A DNA stretch of 64,000 bases from DASUPK01 sp963831605 (GTDB taxonomy: Bacteria; Actinomycetota; Thermoleophilia; Solirubrobacterales; 70-9), in the NCBI GenBank assembly GCA_963831605.1, contig CAWHQR010000008.1, forward strand, positions 186,001 to 250,000, in the 5' to 3' direction. A model generated the notes under the pieces. That model searched no databases. It was not told the DNA's origin and saw only the letters and a list, made by a program, of their open reading frames with translations. This document shows positions 53,376 through 61,183 of this stretch, piece by piece. Made by a program: the position numbers and the translations under genes. Each line of letters begins with the position of its first letter. Positions within the stretch are counted from its first letter, which is position 1.

Positions 53376-55689
53376 AGCGGAGGCATCCGCCGACGCCAAC
53401 GGGGAGCCCGACAGGGAGGAGGCGGCCGCGGTCGTAGCCGCCGGCAGCAAGCCCTCCCGCAAGGAGCGCCGCGCGGAACGCAAGGAGAAGCGCCAGCGGA
53501 CCGCGGAGGAGAAGCGCCAGTCCGAGGACAAGGACCGCCGGGCCTGGGAGGAGGAGCGCAAGCGCCGCCGCGAGGAGCGCCAGCAGCGCAAGGAGGAGCG
53601 AGCGCGTCGCAAGGCCGAGCGGAAGGGACAGGCTCCGCCCGAGCCGAAGGCGGATGAGCCCGAGAAGCCCGCCGAGGACGCCGAGGGCGCCGAGGTGAAG
53701 ACCGGCCCCGATGCCGAGGCCGAGAAGTCGACGATGCTTGCGGCCGCGCTTGGCCTGGGGGAGGGCGTGGCCGAGAAAGCCGGTGGCGAGAACGGGGGGG
53801 ACAAGTCGAAGCTCGAGGAGGTGCCGATCGGGGGCGAGGACGAGAACGAGGGGGAGGCCGTCGCGGCGCAGACATTCGGGGAGGTCCCGTCCACCGAGTC
53901 GGTCATGCCAAAGGACGACCCGGAGGAGGCCCAGTGGGTTCCGCCCGGCAGCGGCCCACCGCAGGTCCAGGAGCTGCCGGAGGAGCCCGAGGTGGAGTCC
54001 ACGCCCGAGTCCGAGAAGGAATCCACACCCGAGCCCGCCGCGGAAACGGATGACGACTCAGCGCGGTCAGCCGCCGATGGCGAGGAGCCCGACGACGTAA
54101 AGCCCGACGAAGAGGAGAACGAGACGCCTGTTGTCCCGGAGCCCGATGCGTCGGGGGTCGAGCTCGCGGCATCCGCGCCGCCGGCGCCGAACGGGCCGAT
54201 CGAGATCAGCTCGTCGCCTGGCAGCGCCAGCTCGCTGCAGGAGGAGATCGATCGGCTGGCCCGTGAGGACGCTGGGGGAGCGGCCACGCCTCCGCCCGCC
54301 GAGCCGACGCCCGAGGCGACGCCGCCCGCCGAACCGGTGGAGGGCGATTCCTTGCTGCCCCCCGACATCTCGCCCTCGCGTCCTTACGACGCGCCCCCGG
54401 AGCCGGCCGCCGAACAGCCTTCGCCGTCCTCAGGCCCACCGCCTTCCCCGGCGGCCAGCCCGGAGGTCGAGGAGCTCGCGGCCGAGCACGAGGAGCGCCT
54501 CAGCGAGGAGGAGCAACGCGTTCGCGCCGGGGCGGAAGAGCGCCTGCGCCACGCGGAGGAGCTCGAGCGCGACGCCGAGGCCCGTGTCAAGCGCGCCGAG
54601 GACGAGACCGAGCAGCTGATCAAGATGGCTGCCGATCAGGCTCGCCGCCAGGCGGAGGAGGAGGCGCGCGAGACCAGCGAGGTCAGGCTTCGCGAGGACG
54701 CCGAGCGGCTGCGACTCGAGACCGAGCAGCGTGCGCGCGAGGAATCCGAGCGGGTGCGCCGCGAGGTCGAGGAGCGAACGAAGGTCGCGATCGAGCAGGC
54801 GCGCAAGGAGGCGGATTCGCGGGTTGCCGAGGCGGCGGAGCAGGCGAGGCGCGAGGCCGAGGAGCGGACTCGAGCCGAGGCCGAAGAACAGATCGACGCT
54901 CAGGTCCAGGAGAAGATGAGCGGGGAAACCGAGCGGCTCTCCAGCGCCATCCAGGAGGCCGAGCGTCGCCTCGAGGCAGAGCGCGAGGAGCGCGAGCGTG
55001 CCCTCGAAGCGGCCGAGAGGAAACTTGAGGAGATCGAGGCCAGGGCCAAGAAGGCCGAGCAGCGCGCCGCCGACGCCGAGCGGGTGGCTCAGCTCAAGCT
55101 GGAGGAGGCCGAGCGCGAGCGCAGGCTGCGCGAGGTGCTGGAGCGTGTGAACGCGGCCGAGGCGCGCGCCAAGGACGCGGAGCGCAAGGCGCTGGAGGCC
55201 GAGGCCGCCGCCGCGAGCAGCATTCGGACGACTGACGAGCTGACCCCGGAGCCGCCGCCACCGTCACCTCCGGCACCCACCCCGCCGCCCGAGCCGGCCA
55301 CCCAGCCGAATGACGAGGAGGACGACAGCATGGCGTCGGTCGTCTCCACAGAGCCAGAGACGGATGAGGGCGAGAAGGGCGGCATTCTGGGCCGCACGGT
55401 CGGCGCGATCCTCGGGGTCGGCGCCGAACACGAGGAGGAGGCACAGGCGTCGGACGAAGCGGAGGAGCCGGCCCCCGAGCCCGAACCCGAGGCTGATGAC
55501 GACGGCCGGACCAACCTCAACAGCGCCACCTTCGAGCAGCTTCGCCACGTCGGCTTCTCGGTCACCCAGGCGACGCGCGTGCTCACCTATCGCGAGCGCC
55601 AGGGCTTCGAGTCGCTCGACGACCTCGCCGACCTCGCGGGCATGCCGGACGATTTCCTGCGCGAGGTCGAGGGGAAGCTCACCCTGTAG
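53341..55689 (+). CDS. Long coiled-coil protein with C-terminal helix-hairpin-helix domain
   Basis: This frame (open from at least 53245) encodes about 780 residues. A Lys/Arg/Glu-rich region (SRKERRAERKEKRQRTAEEK) is followed by a long acidic, Pro-rich stretch, then about 240 residues of heptad-like coiled coil (about 54470-55210: EERLSEEEQRVRAGAEERLR...). At the end is a ComEA-like helix-hairpin-helix unit (NLNSATFEQLRHVGFSVTQA and QGFESLDDLADLAGMPDDFL). With the membrane helix encoded just upstream, it would be a membrane-tethered DNA- or protein-binding protein. The function is unknown. It lies between smpB and tmRNA. Confidence 0.7.
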   Translation, partial: PRGKGRGGEETEAEASADANGEPDREEAAAVVAAGSKPSRKERRAERKEKRQRTAEEKRQSEDKDRRAWEEERKRRREERQQRKEERARRKAERKGQAPPEPKADEPEKPAEDAEGAEVKTGPDAEAEKSTMLAAALGLGEGVAEKAGGENGGDKSKLEEVPIGGEDENEGEAVAAQTFGEVPSTESVMPKDDPEEAQWVPPGSGPPQVQELPEEPEVESTPESEKESTPEPAAETDDDSARSAADGEEPDDVKPDEEENETPVVPEPDASGVELAASAPPAPNGPIEISSSPGSASSLQEEIDRLAREDAGGAATPPPAEPTPEATPPAEPVEGDSLLPPDISPSRPYDAPPEPAAEQPSPSSGPPPSPAASPEVEELAAEHEERLSEEEQRVRAGAEERLRHAEELERDAEARVKRAEDETEQLIKMAADQARRQAEEEARETSEVRLREDAERLRLETEQRAREESERVRREVEERTKVAIEQARKEADSRVAEAAEQARREAEERTRAEAEEQIDAQVQEKMSGETERLSSAIQEAERRLEAEREERERALEAAERKLEEIEARAKKAEQRAADAERVAQLKLEEAERERRLREVLERVNAAEARAKDAERKALEAEAAAASSIRTTDELTPEPPPPSPPAPTPPPEPATQPNDEEDDSMASVVSTEPETDEGEKGGILGRTVGAILGVGAEHEEEAQASDEAEEPAPEPEPEADDDGRTNLNSATFEQLRHVGFSVTQATRVLTYRERQGFESLDDLADLAGMPDDFLREVEGKLTL

Positions 55690-55742
55690 GGCTCGGCCCG
55701 GCGCTGAGGCTCGTCCTGGCTAACATTGACTTCACATAGCGC

Positions 55743-56102
55743 GGGGCCGAATTGGATTCGACTTGGTCATCCGTGCGATTAGGTTGCAGGTCGAGGTTCC
55801 AGGAGGCCTCGTTAAACACCTGGACCAACCAATACGTGCGGACCATGAGTTCGCTCTCGCCGCTTAGCTAGAACCTAGGCAGCGTGTGTCGGCCCACCCG
55901 AGCCCGAGGGGTGGGGTCACCGGCATCAGAATCGGGCTCACCCGGACGGCCCGTCCCGTCCATCCGGGGAAAACGAAGGGACTTGGCCCCTCGGCATCTC
56001 TCGCCGGCTGCAGAGGTCGAGGGGCGAGATCAAAGCGCCGGCTATGCCTGTAGACACCGATCGTTCGTGACCGAGGACGCGGCTTCGATGCCGCCGGCTC
56101 CA
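55743..56102 (+). ncRNA. ssrA: Transfer-messenger RNA (tmRNA)
   Basis: This RNA rescues stalled ribosomes and tags their products for proteolysis. The 5' end GGGGCCG pairs with CGGCTCC at the 3' end to form a full 7-bp acceptor stem, followed by discriminator A; CCA is not encoded. The T-arm GCGGC-TTCGAT-GCCGC is intact at 56080-56095. The tag frame ends TTC GCT CTC GCC GCT TAG (55850-55867), giving the standard FALAA ending. With GCG at 55838 as resume codon, the tag is ADHEFALAA. It is 360 bases long; smpB lies upstream on the same strand. Confidence 0.92.
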
Positions 56103-56158
56103 TTTTGAAGTGACGAGTAGGCTTCCCCACTCGACTACCCAGCGAGGGGAGTGGGGAC

Positions 56159-56998
56159 ATGGCCATATCCGAGCGCGAGAGCAAGGAAGTCGAGGCGGCC
56201 AACAGGTCGGGCACGACGCCGGTCCTCTTCATCCACGGGCTCTGGCTGCTGCCGAGCAGCTGGGCCAACTGGGCCGAGTTCTTCAAGAAGGCGGGCTACG
56301 CGCCCCTGACCCCCGACTGGCCGGACGACCCCGAGACCGTCGAGCAGGCGAGGGCGAACCCTGACGTCCTGGCGAAGAAGACGCTCAAGCAGATCGGTGA
56401 CCACACGGCGGAGGTGATCGGAGGCCTGACGAAGAAGCCGGCGGTGATGGGGCATTCCACCGGGGGCCTGCTCGCTCAGCTGATCGCCGACCGTGGCCTT
56501 TCCGCCGCCACCGTGGCCATCGATCCGGGTCCATTCCGGGGAGTACTGCCTCTGCCCATATCGGCCTTGCGGTCCGCGGGCCCGGTGCTGAAGAACCCTC
56601 TCAACAGAGGCAGGGCGGTCACCCTCACGTTCGACCAGTTCAAGTACGGCTGGGCGAACGCGCTCGACGACGACGAGGCGAAGCGCCTCTACGACACCTA
56701 CCACGTGGCCGCGTCGGGAGCCGCTCTGATGCAGATGGCCAACGCCAACCTCAATCCGTTCTCCGAGGCCAAGCTGGACCCGAAGAACCCGGAGCGGGGA
56801 CCGCTGCTGGTCATCGACGGTGAGAAGGACCACACGGTTCCCTGGGCGATCGCGAACGCCTCCTACAAACGGCAGAGCAAGAACTCGAGCGTCACGGAGA
56901 TCAAGCAGATGCCGAACCGCGGCCATGCACTGACGATCGACGATGGCTGGGAAGAGGTGGCCCAGGCGGCTCTCGACTTCGTCAAGCGCTTCACCTAG
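56159..56998 (+). CDS. Alpha/beta hydrolase
   Basis: This 279-residue hydrolase has no signal peptide, so it is cytoplasmic. The oxyanion region is VLFIHGLWLLPSSW, the nucleophile elbow is VMGHSTGGLLAQLI, an acidic residue lies in VIDGEKDHTVPW, and the catalytic His is in MPNRGHALTIDDGW. The sequence resembles non-haem chloroperoxidase/esterase-like hydrolases. The substrate is unknown. The ATG follows tmRNA by 56 bases; GAGGGGAGTGGGG upstream may serve as the ribosome binding site. An exporter gene follows closely. Confidence 0.85.
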   Translation: MAISERESKEVEAANRSGTTPVLFIHGLWLLPSSWANWAEFFKKAGYAPLTPDWPDDPETVEQARANPDVLAKKTLKQIGDHTAEVIGGLTKKPAVMGHSTGGLLAQLIADRGLSAATVAIDPGPFRGVLPLPISALRSAGPVLKNPLNRGRAVTLTFDQFKYGWANALDDDEAKRLYDTYHVAASGAALMQMANANLNPFSEAKLDPKNPERGPLLVIDGEKDHTVPWAIANASYKRQSKNSSVTEIKQMPNRGHALTIDDGWEEVAQAALDFVKRFT

Positions 56999-57020
56999 TC
57001 CGCCCCCAAGGAGGTCCGTC

Positions 57021-58526
57021 GTCTCGTCTGAACCGAGCGAGGTTCGCTACACCAGCACCACCGGACGATGGGTGCTGGCGGTCGCGGTGCTCGGGTCCGG
57101 GATGGCATTCCTCGACGGGACGGTTGTCAACGTCGCACTGCCGACCATCGGGGAGGATCTGAACGCCTCGACGAGCGCGCTCCAGTGGATCCTCAACGGG
57201 TACACGCTCGCGCTCGCCTCGCTGATCCTCTTGGGCGGTTCTCTGGGCGACCGTCACGGGCGCCGCCGAATCTTCGTCCTCGGCGTCGTCATCTTCACCG
57301 TGGCCTCCCTGCTCTGCGCGGTGTCTCCGACCGTCGAGGTCCTGATTGGCGCCCGGGTCGTGCAGGGAATCGGCGGAGCGCTGCTCACTCCGGGCAGCCT
57401 GGCGATGATCGAGGCGGCCTTCCGGGCGTCCGACAGGCCGCGCGCGATCGGCGCCTGGTCGGGTCTCACGGGGGTCGCCTCCGCCGTGGGTCCGCTGCTC
57501 GGCGGCTATCTGGTCCAGGCATTCTCGTGGCGCGCGGTCTTTCTGATCAATCTCCCGATCGGGGCGCTCGTCGTCGGGTTCGCGCACCACGTCCCCGAGA
57601 GCCGGGACCCAGGCGCGCATGGTCGTCTCGACATCCCTGGCGCGGTCTGCGGCGCATTGGGTCTGGCCGGAGTCACATATGCGCTCATCGAGGGCTCCGG
57701 GCACGGGCTCTCAGCGTCGATCATCGTGACCGGCGTCGTCGGCCTGGCGGGCCTCGCGGCCTTCGTGGTCACCGAGATGCGCAGCGCCAACCCGATGATG
57801 CCTCTGGGGATGTTCTCCTCGCGCCAGTTCACGGGCGCCAACATCGTCACCTTCGTCGTCTACGCGGCCATCGGGAGCTTCTTCTTCCTGCTCATCGCCT
57901 TTCTGCAGATATCGCTCGGCTATTCGCCGATCGCCGCGGGGGCCGCCACGCTGCCGGTCACGCTGCTCATGCTCGGCCTCTCGGCTCGCTCCGGCGCCCT
58001 GGCTCAGCGAATCGGGCCGAGGATCCCGCTCGCCGTCGGCCCGCTGGTCATCGCCGTCGGCCTGCTGCTCCTGACGCAGATCAACCCGGGTGATAGCTAC
58101 GTGGCCAAGGTCCTCCCGGGCGTCGTCATATTCGGGCTGGGGCTCACGCTCGTCGCCACGCCGGTCACGGCGACGGTGCTCGCGGCGGCGGACCAGAGTC
58201 ATGCCGGGATCGCGTCGGGGATCAACAACGCGGTGGCGCGGGTCGCGAACCTGCTCGCGGTCGCCGCGCTTCCGCTCGTCGCCAATCTCGGCGGCGAGCG
58301 CTTCTACCAGCCGGCGGCGATGACCGACGGCTTCCACATCGCGATGGCGGTCGCCGCAGGTCTCTCGGTCGTCGGTGGCCTGATCGCCTGGTTCACGATC
58401 AGCGATGACGCACTGCAGGCGGAGCCGAAGCGACGAGGGCAACCTCCGGTCCAGGCATCGACCGGGTACTCCTGCGCACTCGCCGGGCCGCCCGTTTCCA
58501 CCGGAAGCGAATCAAGCGCCGACTGA
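57021..58526 (+). CDS. MFS exporter of the DHA2 (14-helix) family
   Basis: This is a proton-driven drug-type exporter with about 14 hydrophobic segments. Family motifs are LDGTVVNVALPTIGEDLNAS (motif D1), GSLGDRHGRRRIFVLG (motif A) and GVASAVGPLLGGYLVQAFSW (motif C). A perfect AAGGAGGT ribosome binding site at 57008-57015 is followed at proper spacing by GTC codons, not ATG/GTG/TTG. In-frame choices are an ATG at 56943 (inside the hydrolase gene) or a GTG at 57072 (within the first membrane helix). I place the start at the GTC at 57021 with low certainty; the rest of the gene is firm. Confidence 0.85.
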   Translation, partial: VSSEPSEVRYTSTTGRWVLAVAVLGSGMAFLDGTVVNVALPTIGEDLNASTSALQWILNGYTLALASLILLGGSLGDRHGRRRIFVLGVVIFTVASLLCAVSPTVEVLIGARVVQGIGGALLTPGSLAMIEAAFRASDRPRAIGAWSGLTGVASAVGPLLGGYLVQAFSWRAVFLINLPIGALVVGFAHHVPESRDPGAHGRLDIPGAVCGALGLAGVTYALIEGSGHGLSASIIVTGVVGLAGLAAFVVTEMRSANPMMPLGMFSSRQFTGANIVTFVVYAAIGSFFFLLIAFLQISLGYSPIAAGAATLPVTLLMLGLSARSGALAQRIGPRIPLAVGPLVIAVGLLLLTQINPGDSYVAKVLPGVVIFGLGLTLVATPVTATVLAAADQSHAGIASGINNAVARVANLLAVAALPLVANLGGERFYQPAAMTDGFHIAMAVAAGLSVVGGLIAWFTISDDALQAEPKRRGQPPVQASTGYSCALAGPPVSTGSESSAD

Positions 58527-58573
58527 ACCCGAGCCGCAATGGGGCGATGTTGGCCAAAAGTCCAGGCTAATGA

Positions 58574-58720
58574 CGTCGGTCAGGCGGCGTTCAGGTCGCC
58601 CGTGCCACCCTGAGCCCCAATGCCTACGACGACATCGTCTCCCACTGGCTGCACGTCGACCTTCCGGAGCGGATCAGGCATCTCGGAGTCCCCCTGAAGG
58701 TCGTGACGGCGAGCCATTGA
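58574..58720 (+). pseudogene. Possible gene remnant without a start codon
   Basis: Between a stop at 58571 and a stop at 58718, the frame reads like genuine protein (QVARATLSPNAYDDIVSHWL, then HVDLPERIRHLGVPLKVVTA), but it has no usable initiator before this segment. It may be the 3' end of a decayed gene or be joined to something upstream by a frameshift. I do not recognise the family. Confidence 0.3.
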
Positions 58721-58791
58721 GGGCTTTCACGTGGCATTAACCCGACCGGCGGAACCTGAGAGTGTGATTGAGGAGAGCGGATAGGGCGATC

Positions 58792-58959
58792 ATGCGTGGA
58801 CGACCGATCTGGGGCTTGAGCGTCTGGGGCGGGTTCATCTGCACCCTGTTCGCCCTCAGTTCGGCCATGCACGGCTCGCTCGGAGCGAGCGCGGTGCTGA
58901 CCGCGGGAGCCCTGTTCCTGTTCGCCTGGGCCCTCTGGCTCGCCGGCGGCAGTCGCTGA
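58792..58959 (+). CDS. Small two-helix membrane protein
   Basis: This is a 55-residue protein starting RGRPIWGLSVWGGFICTLFA. It has two hydrophobic segments (the first around residues 8-24, the second VLTAGALFLFAWALWLAGG) and short basic ends. I do not recognise a family. The codon use and ATG with an upstream purine-rich stretch make it plausible as a real small protein, perhaps a small membrane regulator. Nothing in context assigns a role. Confidence 0.5.
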   Translation: MRGRPIWGLSVWGGFICTLFALSSAMHGSLGASAVLTAGALFLFAWALWLAGGSR

Positions 58960-59032
58960 GCCCGGAACACCTGAACGAACTCTGACGGTGACGTTCAGGA
59001 GGTCTTCAGCCGGGCTGAGTCACCCTGGCACC

Positions 59033-59710
59033 GTGATCGATCGAGCCACCTCATTCCGCCTCCCCGCTCTGCTCGCCATCGGCGCTGGTCGCGGCTGCTC
59101 GTTGCGCTTGCCGGCTGTGGGTCCGGCGGCGGAGGGGGGAGCTCGTCCACGGCTTCGACGCCAACCGCTGCGGTCACCACCACGGCCACGGCGGCGCAAG
59201 CCGGCCTGCGGGTCGAGCACGACCGCATCAGCCTCGGAGGCCGGCTCCACCGCGCAGGGCGACATCCCGGACAACCAGCAGTTCCTGAGCTACAAGAACG
59301 CCACGGCCGGCTACTCGATCTCCTATCCGCAGGGCTGGGCCCGCTCCGGGAACGGCGACCAGGTGACGTTTCAGGACAAGGGCAATACCGTGACGATCAG
59401 GGTCGCCCCGGGTGCGCATCCGACTCCCGCCTCCGTGAGCGCGGAGCTCAAGCAGGAAGCCGCTTCGGACCCCTGCCTGCAGGCGGGCACGCCGCAGGCC
59501 ACCACCGCCGGCCCCAACCAGGTGATCAAGGTGACGTACACGACGGAGGGGCAGAAGAGCCCCGTGACCGGCCAGCGTCCCAAGATTTCGGTCGATCGCT
59601 ACGTGTACTTCAAGGGCGGCAAGGTGGCGACGGTTGACCTCGCGACGCCCGTCGGAGTCGACAATGTCGACGCCTACCGGATGATCAGCGAGAGCTTCAG
59701 CTGGAGCTGA
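59033..59710 (+). CDS. PsbP-like lipoprotein with two apparent frame switches
   Basis: The C-terminal 150 residues look like the PsbP/DUF1795 fold: NATAGYSISYPQGWARSGNG, VTFQDKGNTVTIRV, and YVYFKGGKVATVDLATPVGV. The start (GTG 59033) gives IDRATSFRLPALLAIG, like the beginning of a signal peptide. The expected lipobox and linker (LLVALAGCGSGGGGSSSTAS) lie in another frame from about 59093 to 59204, after which the first frame resumes. As read, the frame stays open but the lipobox is lost. The gene immediately precedes an ABC exporter set and may encode its accessory lipoprotein. Confidence 0.65.
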   Translation: MIDRATSFRLPALLAIGAGRGCSLRLPAVGPAAEGGARPRLRRQPLRSPPRPRRRKPACGSSTTASASEAGSTAQGDIPDNQQFLSYKNATAGYSISYPQGWARSGNGDQVTFQDKGNTVTIRVAPGAHPTPASVSAELKQEAASDPCLQAGTPQATTAGPNQVIKVTYTTEGQKSPVTGQRPKISVDRYVYFKGGKVATVDLATPVGVDNVDAYRMISESFSWS

Positions 59711-59714
59711 TCCC

Positions 59715-60449
59715 ATGGAGGCGGCACCCCGGCTCAAGAGCATGTACGTGGAGCCGGAGAGCGTCCAGCTGGACGCGGAGCCCGCGGCGCTCGAGCTGAT
59801 CGACGTCTTCAAGATCTTCCGCTCCGGGCCGACCGAGACGGTCGCCCTGCGCGGCCTCGATCTGACGGTGGCTCCGCGCGAGATGGTGGCGGTCGCCGGC
59901 CCGTCCGGGAGCGGCAAGAGCACGATGCTCTCGATCGCGGCGGCGATGGACACCCCCTCGGCGGGCGACGTGAGGGTCGACGGGCGCTCTCTGGCCCGGT
60001 TCGATGAGTCCGAGCTGGCCCGCATCAGGGGCAGGGAGATCGCTGTCGTCTTCCAGTCGGACAACCTCTGGCCGACGCTCACGGCACGCGAGAACGTGAC
60101 GACGTGCGCGCGCCTCGCCGATCTCGATCGAGATGCCGGCGAGGCCGCCGACGAGGCCCTGGCCATCTTCGGGCTGGAGCCGCGGGCGGGTCATACGCCG
60201 GATGAGCTCTCCGGCGGGGAGCAGCAGAGGGTCGCCATCGCGGCAGCCGCCGCACGCCGGCCGCGAATCGTGTTCGCGGATGAGCCCACGGGCGAGCTCG
60301 ACGCCGACAACGAGGCGATCGTCCTCGACACGCTTCGAATGCTGCGCGACACCTACCAGTCGGCCGTCGTGCTGATCACGCACTCGCCGCGGGTCGCCGC
60401 GGCATGCGACCGCGTGGTCGAGCTCGTGGACGGGCGGGCGGTCAGATGA
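59715..60449 (+). CDS. ABC transporter ATPase 1 (LolD/MacB type)
   Basis: This is a 244-residue ATPase. Walker A is AGPSGSGKSTMLSIAAAMDT, the signature is LSGGEQQRVAIAAAA, Walker B is IVFADEPTGELD, and the H-loop is VVLITHSPRVA. It belongs to the group that drives FtsX-like/MacB permeases in export of lipids, peptides or lipoproteins. It begins five bases after the lipoprotein gene and overlaps the next ATPase gene by four bases. It shares only the general ABC motifs with that neighbour, so the two may form a heterodimer. Confidence 0.92.
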   Translation: MEAAPRLKSMYVEPESVQLDAEPAALELIDVFKIFRSGPTETVALRGLDLTVAPREMVAVAGPSGSGKSTMLSIAAAMDTPSAGDVRVDGRSLARFDESELARIRGREIAVVFQSDNLWPTLTARENVTTCARLADLDRDAGEAADEALAIFGLEPRAGHTPDELSGGEQQRVAIAAAAARRPRIVFADEPTGELDADNEAIVLDTLRMLRDTYQSAVVLITHSPRVAAACDRVVELVDGRAVR

Positions 60450-61183
60450 GCGTCGCAACGGCTGCGGGGCAGGCGCTGATCAGCTGCAAGGGCCTGGGCG
60501 TCGTCCACGGCCGGGGCGAGACCGCCGTCCATGCCCTGACCGGAGTCGATCTCGAGATCCGGGACGGCGAGAGCCTCGCCTTGCTCGGCCCATCCGGTTC
60601 CGGCAAGACGACCCTGCTGCACGTCATCGGCGGCCTGATCCCCCCGAGCTCGGGAACGGTTTCCTGGCGTGGGGAAGAGCTCACCGGTCTCGACCGGGCG
60701 GCGCGTGGCCGCGCCCCGGCGGAGGGAATCTCGTTCGTCTTTCAGGGAGCAAACCTCCTGCCCAATCTCGATGCCGGCGAGAACATCGAGTTCGCGATCC
60801 TGGCCACCGGAAGGGATCGTCACGCGCCGACGCCTCCGACGCGCAACGGCTCCGGGACACCTCGGACCCCTGAGGAGTTCCTCGCCCTCGTCGGCCTCGA
60901 GGAAAAGGCCCGCTCCCTTCCCGCCGATCTCTCGGGTGGCGAGCAGCAGAGGGTGGCGATCGCCCGAGCGCTCGCCCAGCAGCCGGAGCTGCTGCTCTGC
61001 GACGAACCCACTGGTCACCTCGATTCGGACACCGGCAAACGCGTTCTTGACCTGATCGAAGCCGCCCGGGAGATGCTCGGCTCGGCGATGGTCGTCGCTA
61101 CCCACGACCCGGCGGTGGCGAGCCGGGCGGACCGCACGATCGAGCTCGAGGACGGCGTCCTGCGGCCGGGCGGCAGGCGATGA
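60446..61183 (+). CDS. ABC transporter ATPase 2 (LolD/MacB type)
   Basis: This is a 245-residue ATPase, different in sequence from ATPase 1. Walker A is LGPSGSGKTTLLHVIGGLIP, the signature is LSGGEQQRVAIARAL, Walker B is LLLCDEPTGHLD, and the H-loop is VVATHDPAVAS. A Pro/Thr-rich insert (TGRDRHAPTPPTRNGSGTPR) lies between the Q-loop and signature. It starts inside the previous stop (ATGA), and its own stop overlaps the permease start (ATGA), so the whole set is one operon. Confidence 0.93.
   Translation: MSVATAAGQALISCKGLGVVHGRGETAVHALTGVDLEIRDGESLALLGPSGSGKTTLLHVIGGLIPPSSGTVSWRGEELTGLDRAARGRAPAEGISFVFQGANLLPNLDAGENIEFAILATGRDRHAPTPPTRNGSGTPRTPEEFLALVGLEEKARSLPADLSGGEQQRVAIARALAQQPELLLCDEPTGHLDSDTGKRVLDLIEAAREMLGSAMVVATHDPAVASRADRTIELEDGVLRPGGRR

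Noticed and set aside
53061..54368. Minus-strand Ser-rich frame of 435 codons that looks like a secreted linker protein
   Set aside because: It is the antisense of the Glu/Asp-rich coding region; Ser runs arise from reversed GAG/GAC codons. The plus strand has a membrane helix, coiled coil and HhH domain.
55690..56158. Small plus-strand open frames in the region before the hydrolase gene
   Set aside because: The region is filled by tmRNA with a complete acceptor stem and T-arm, so open frames there are incidental apart from the tag.
56943..57020. ATG at 56943 as start of the MFS exporter
   Set aside because: It lies 56 bases inside the hydrolase gene and would add a Ser/Pro/Arg-rich lead; the strong ribosome binding site at 57008 argues for a later start.
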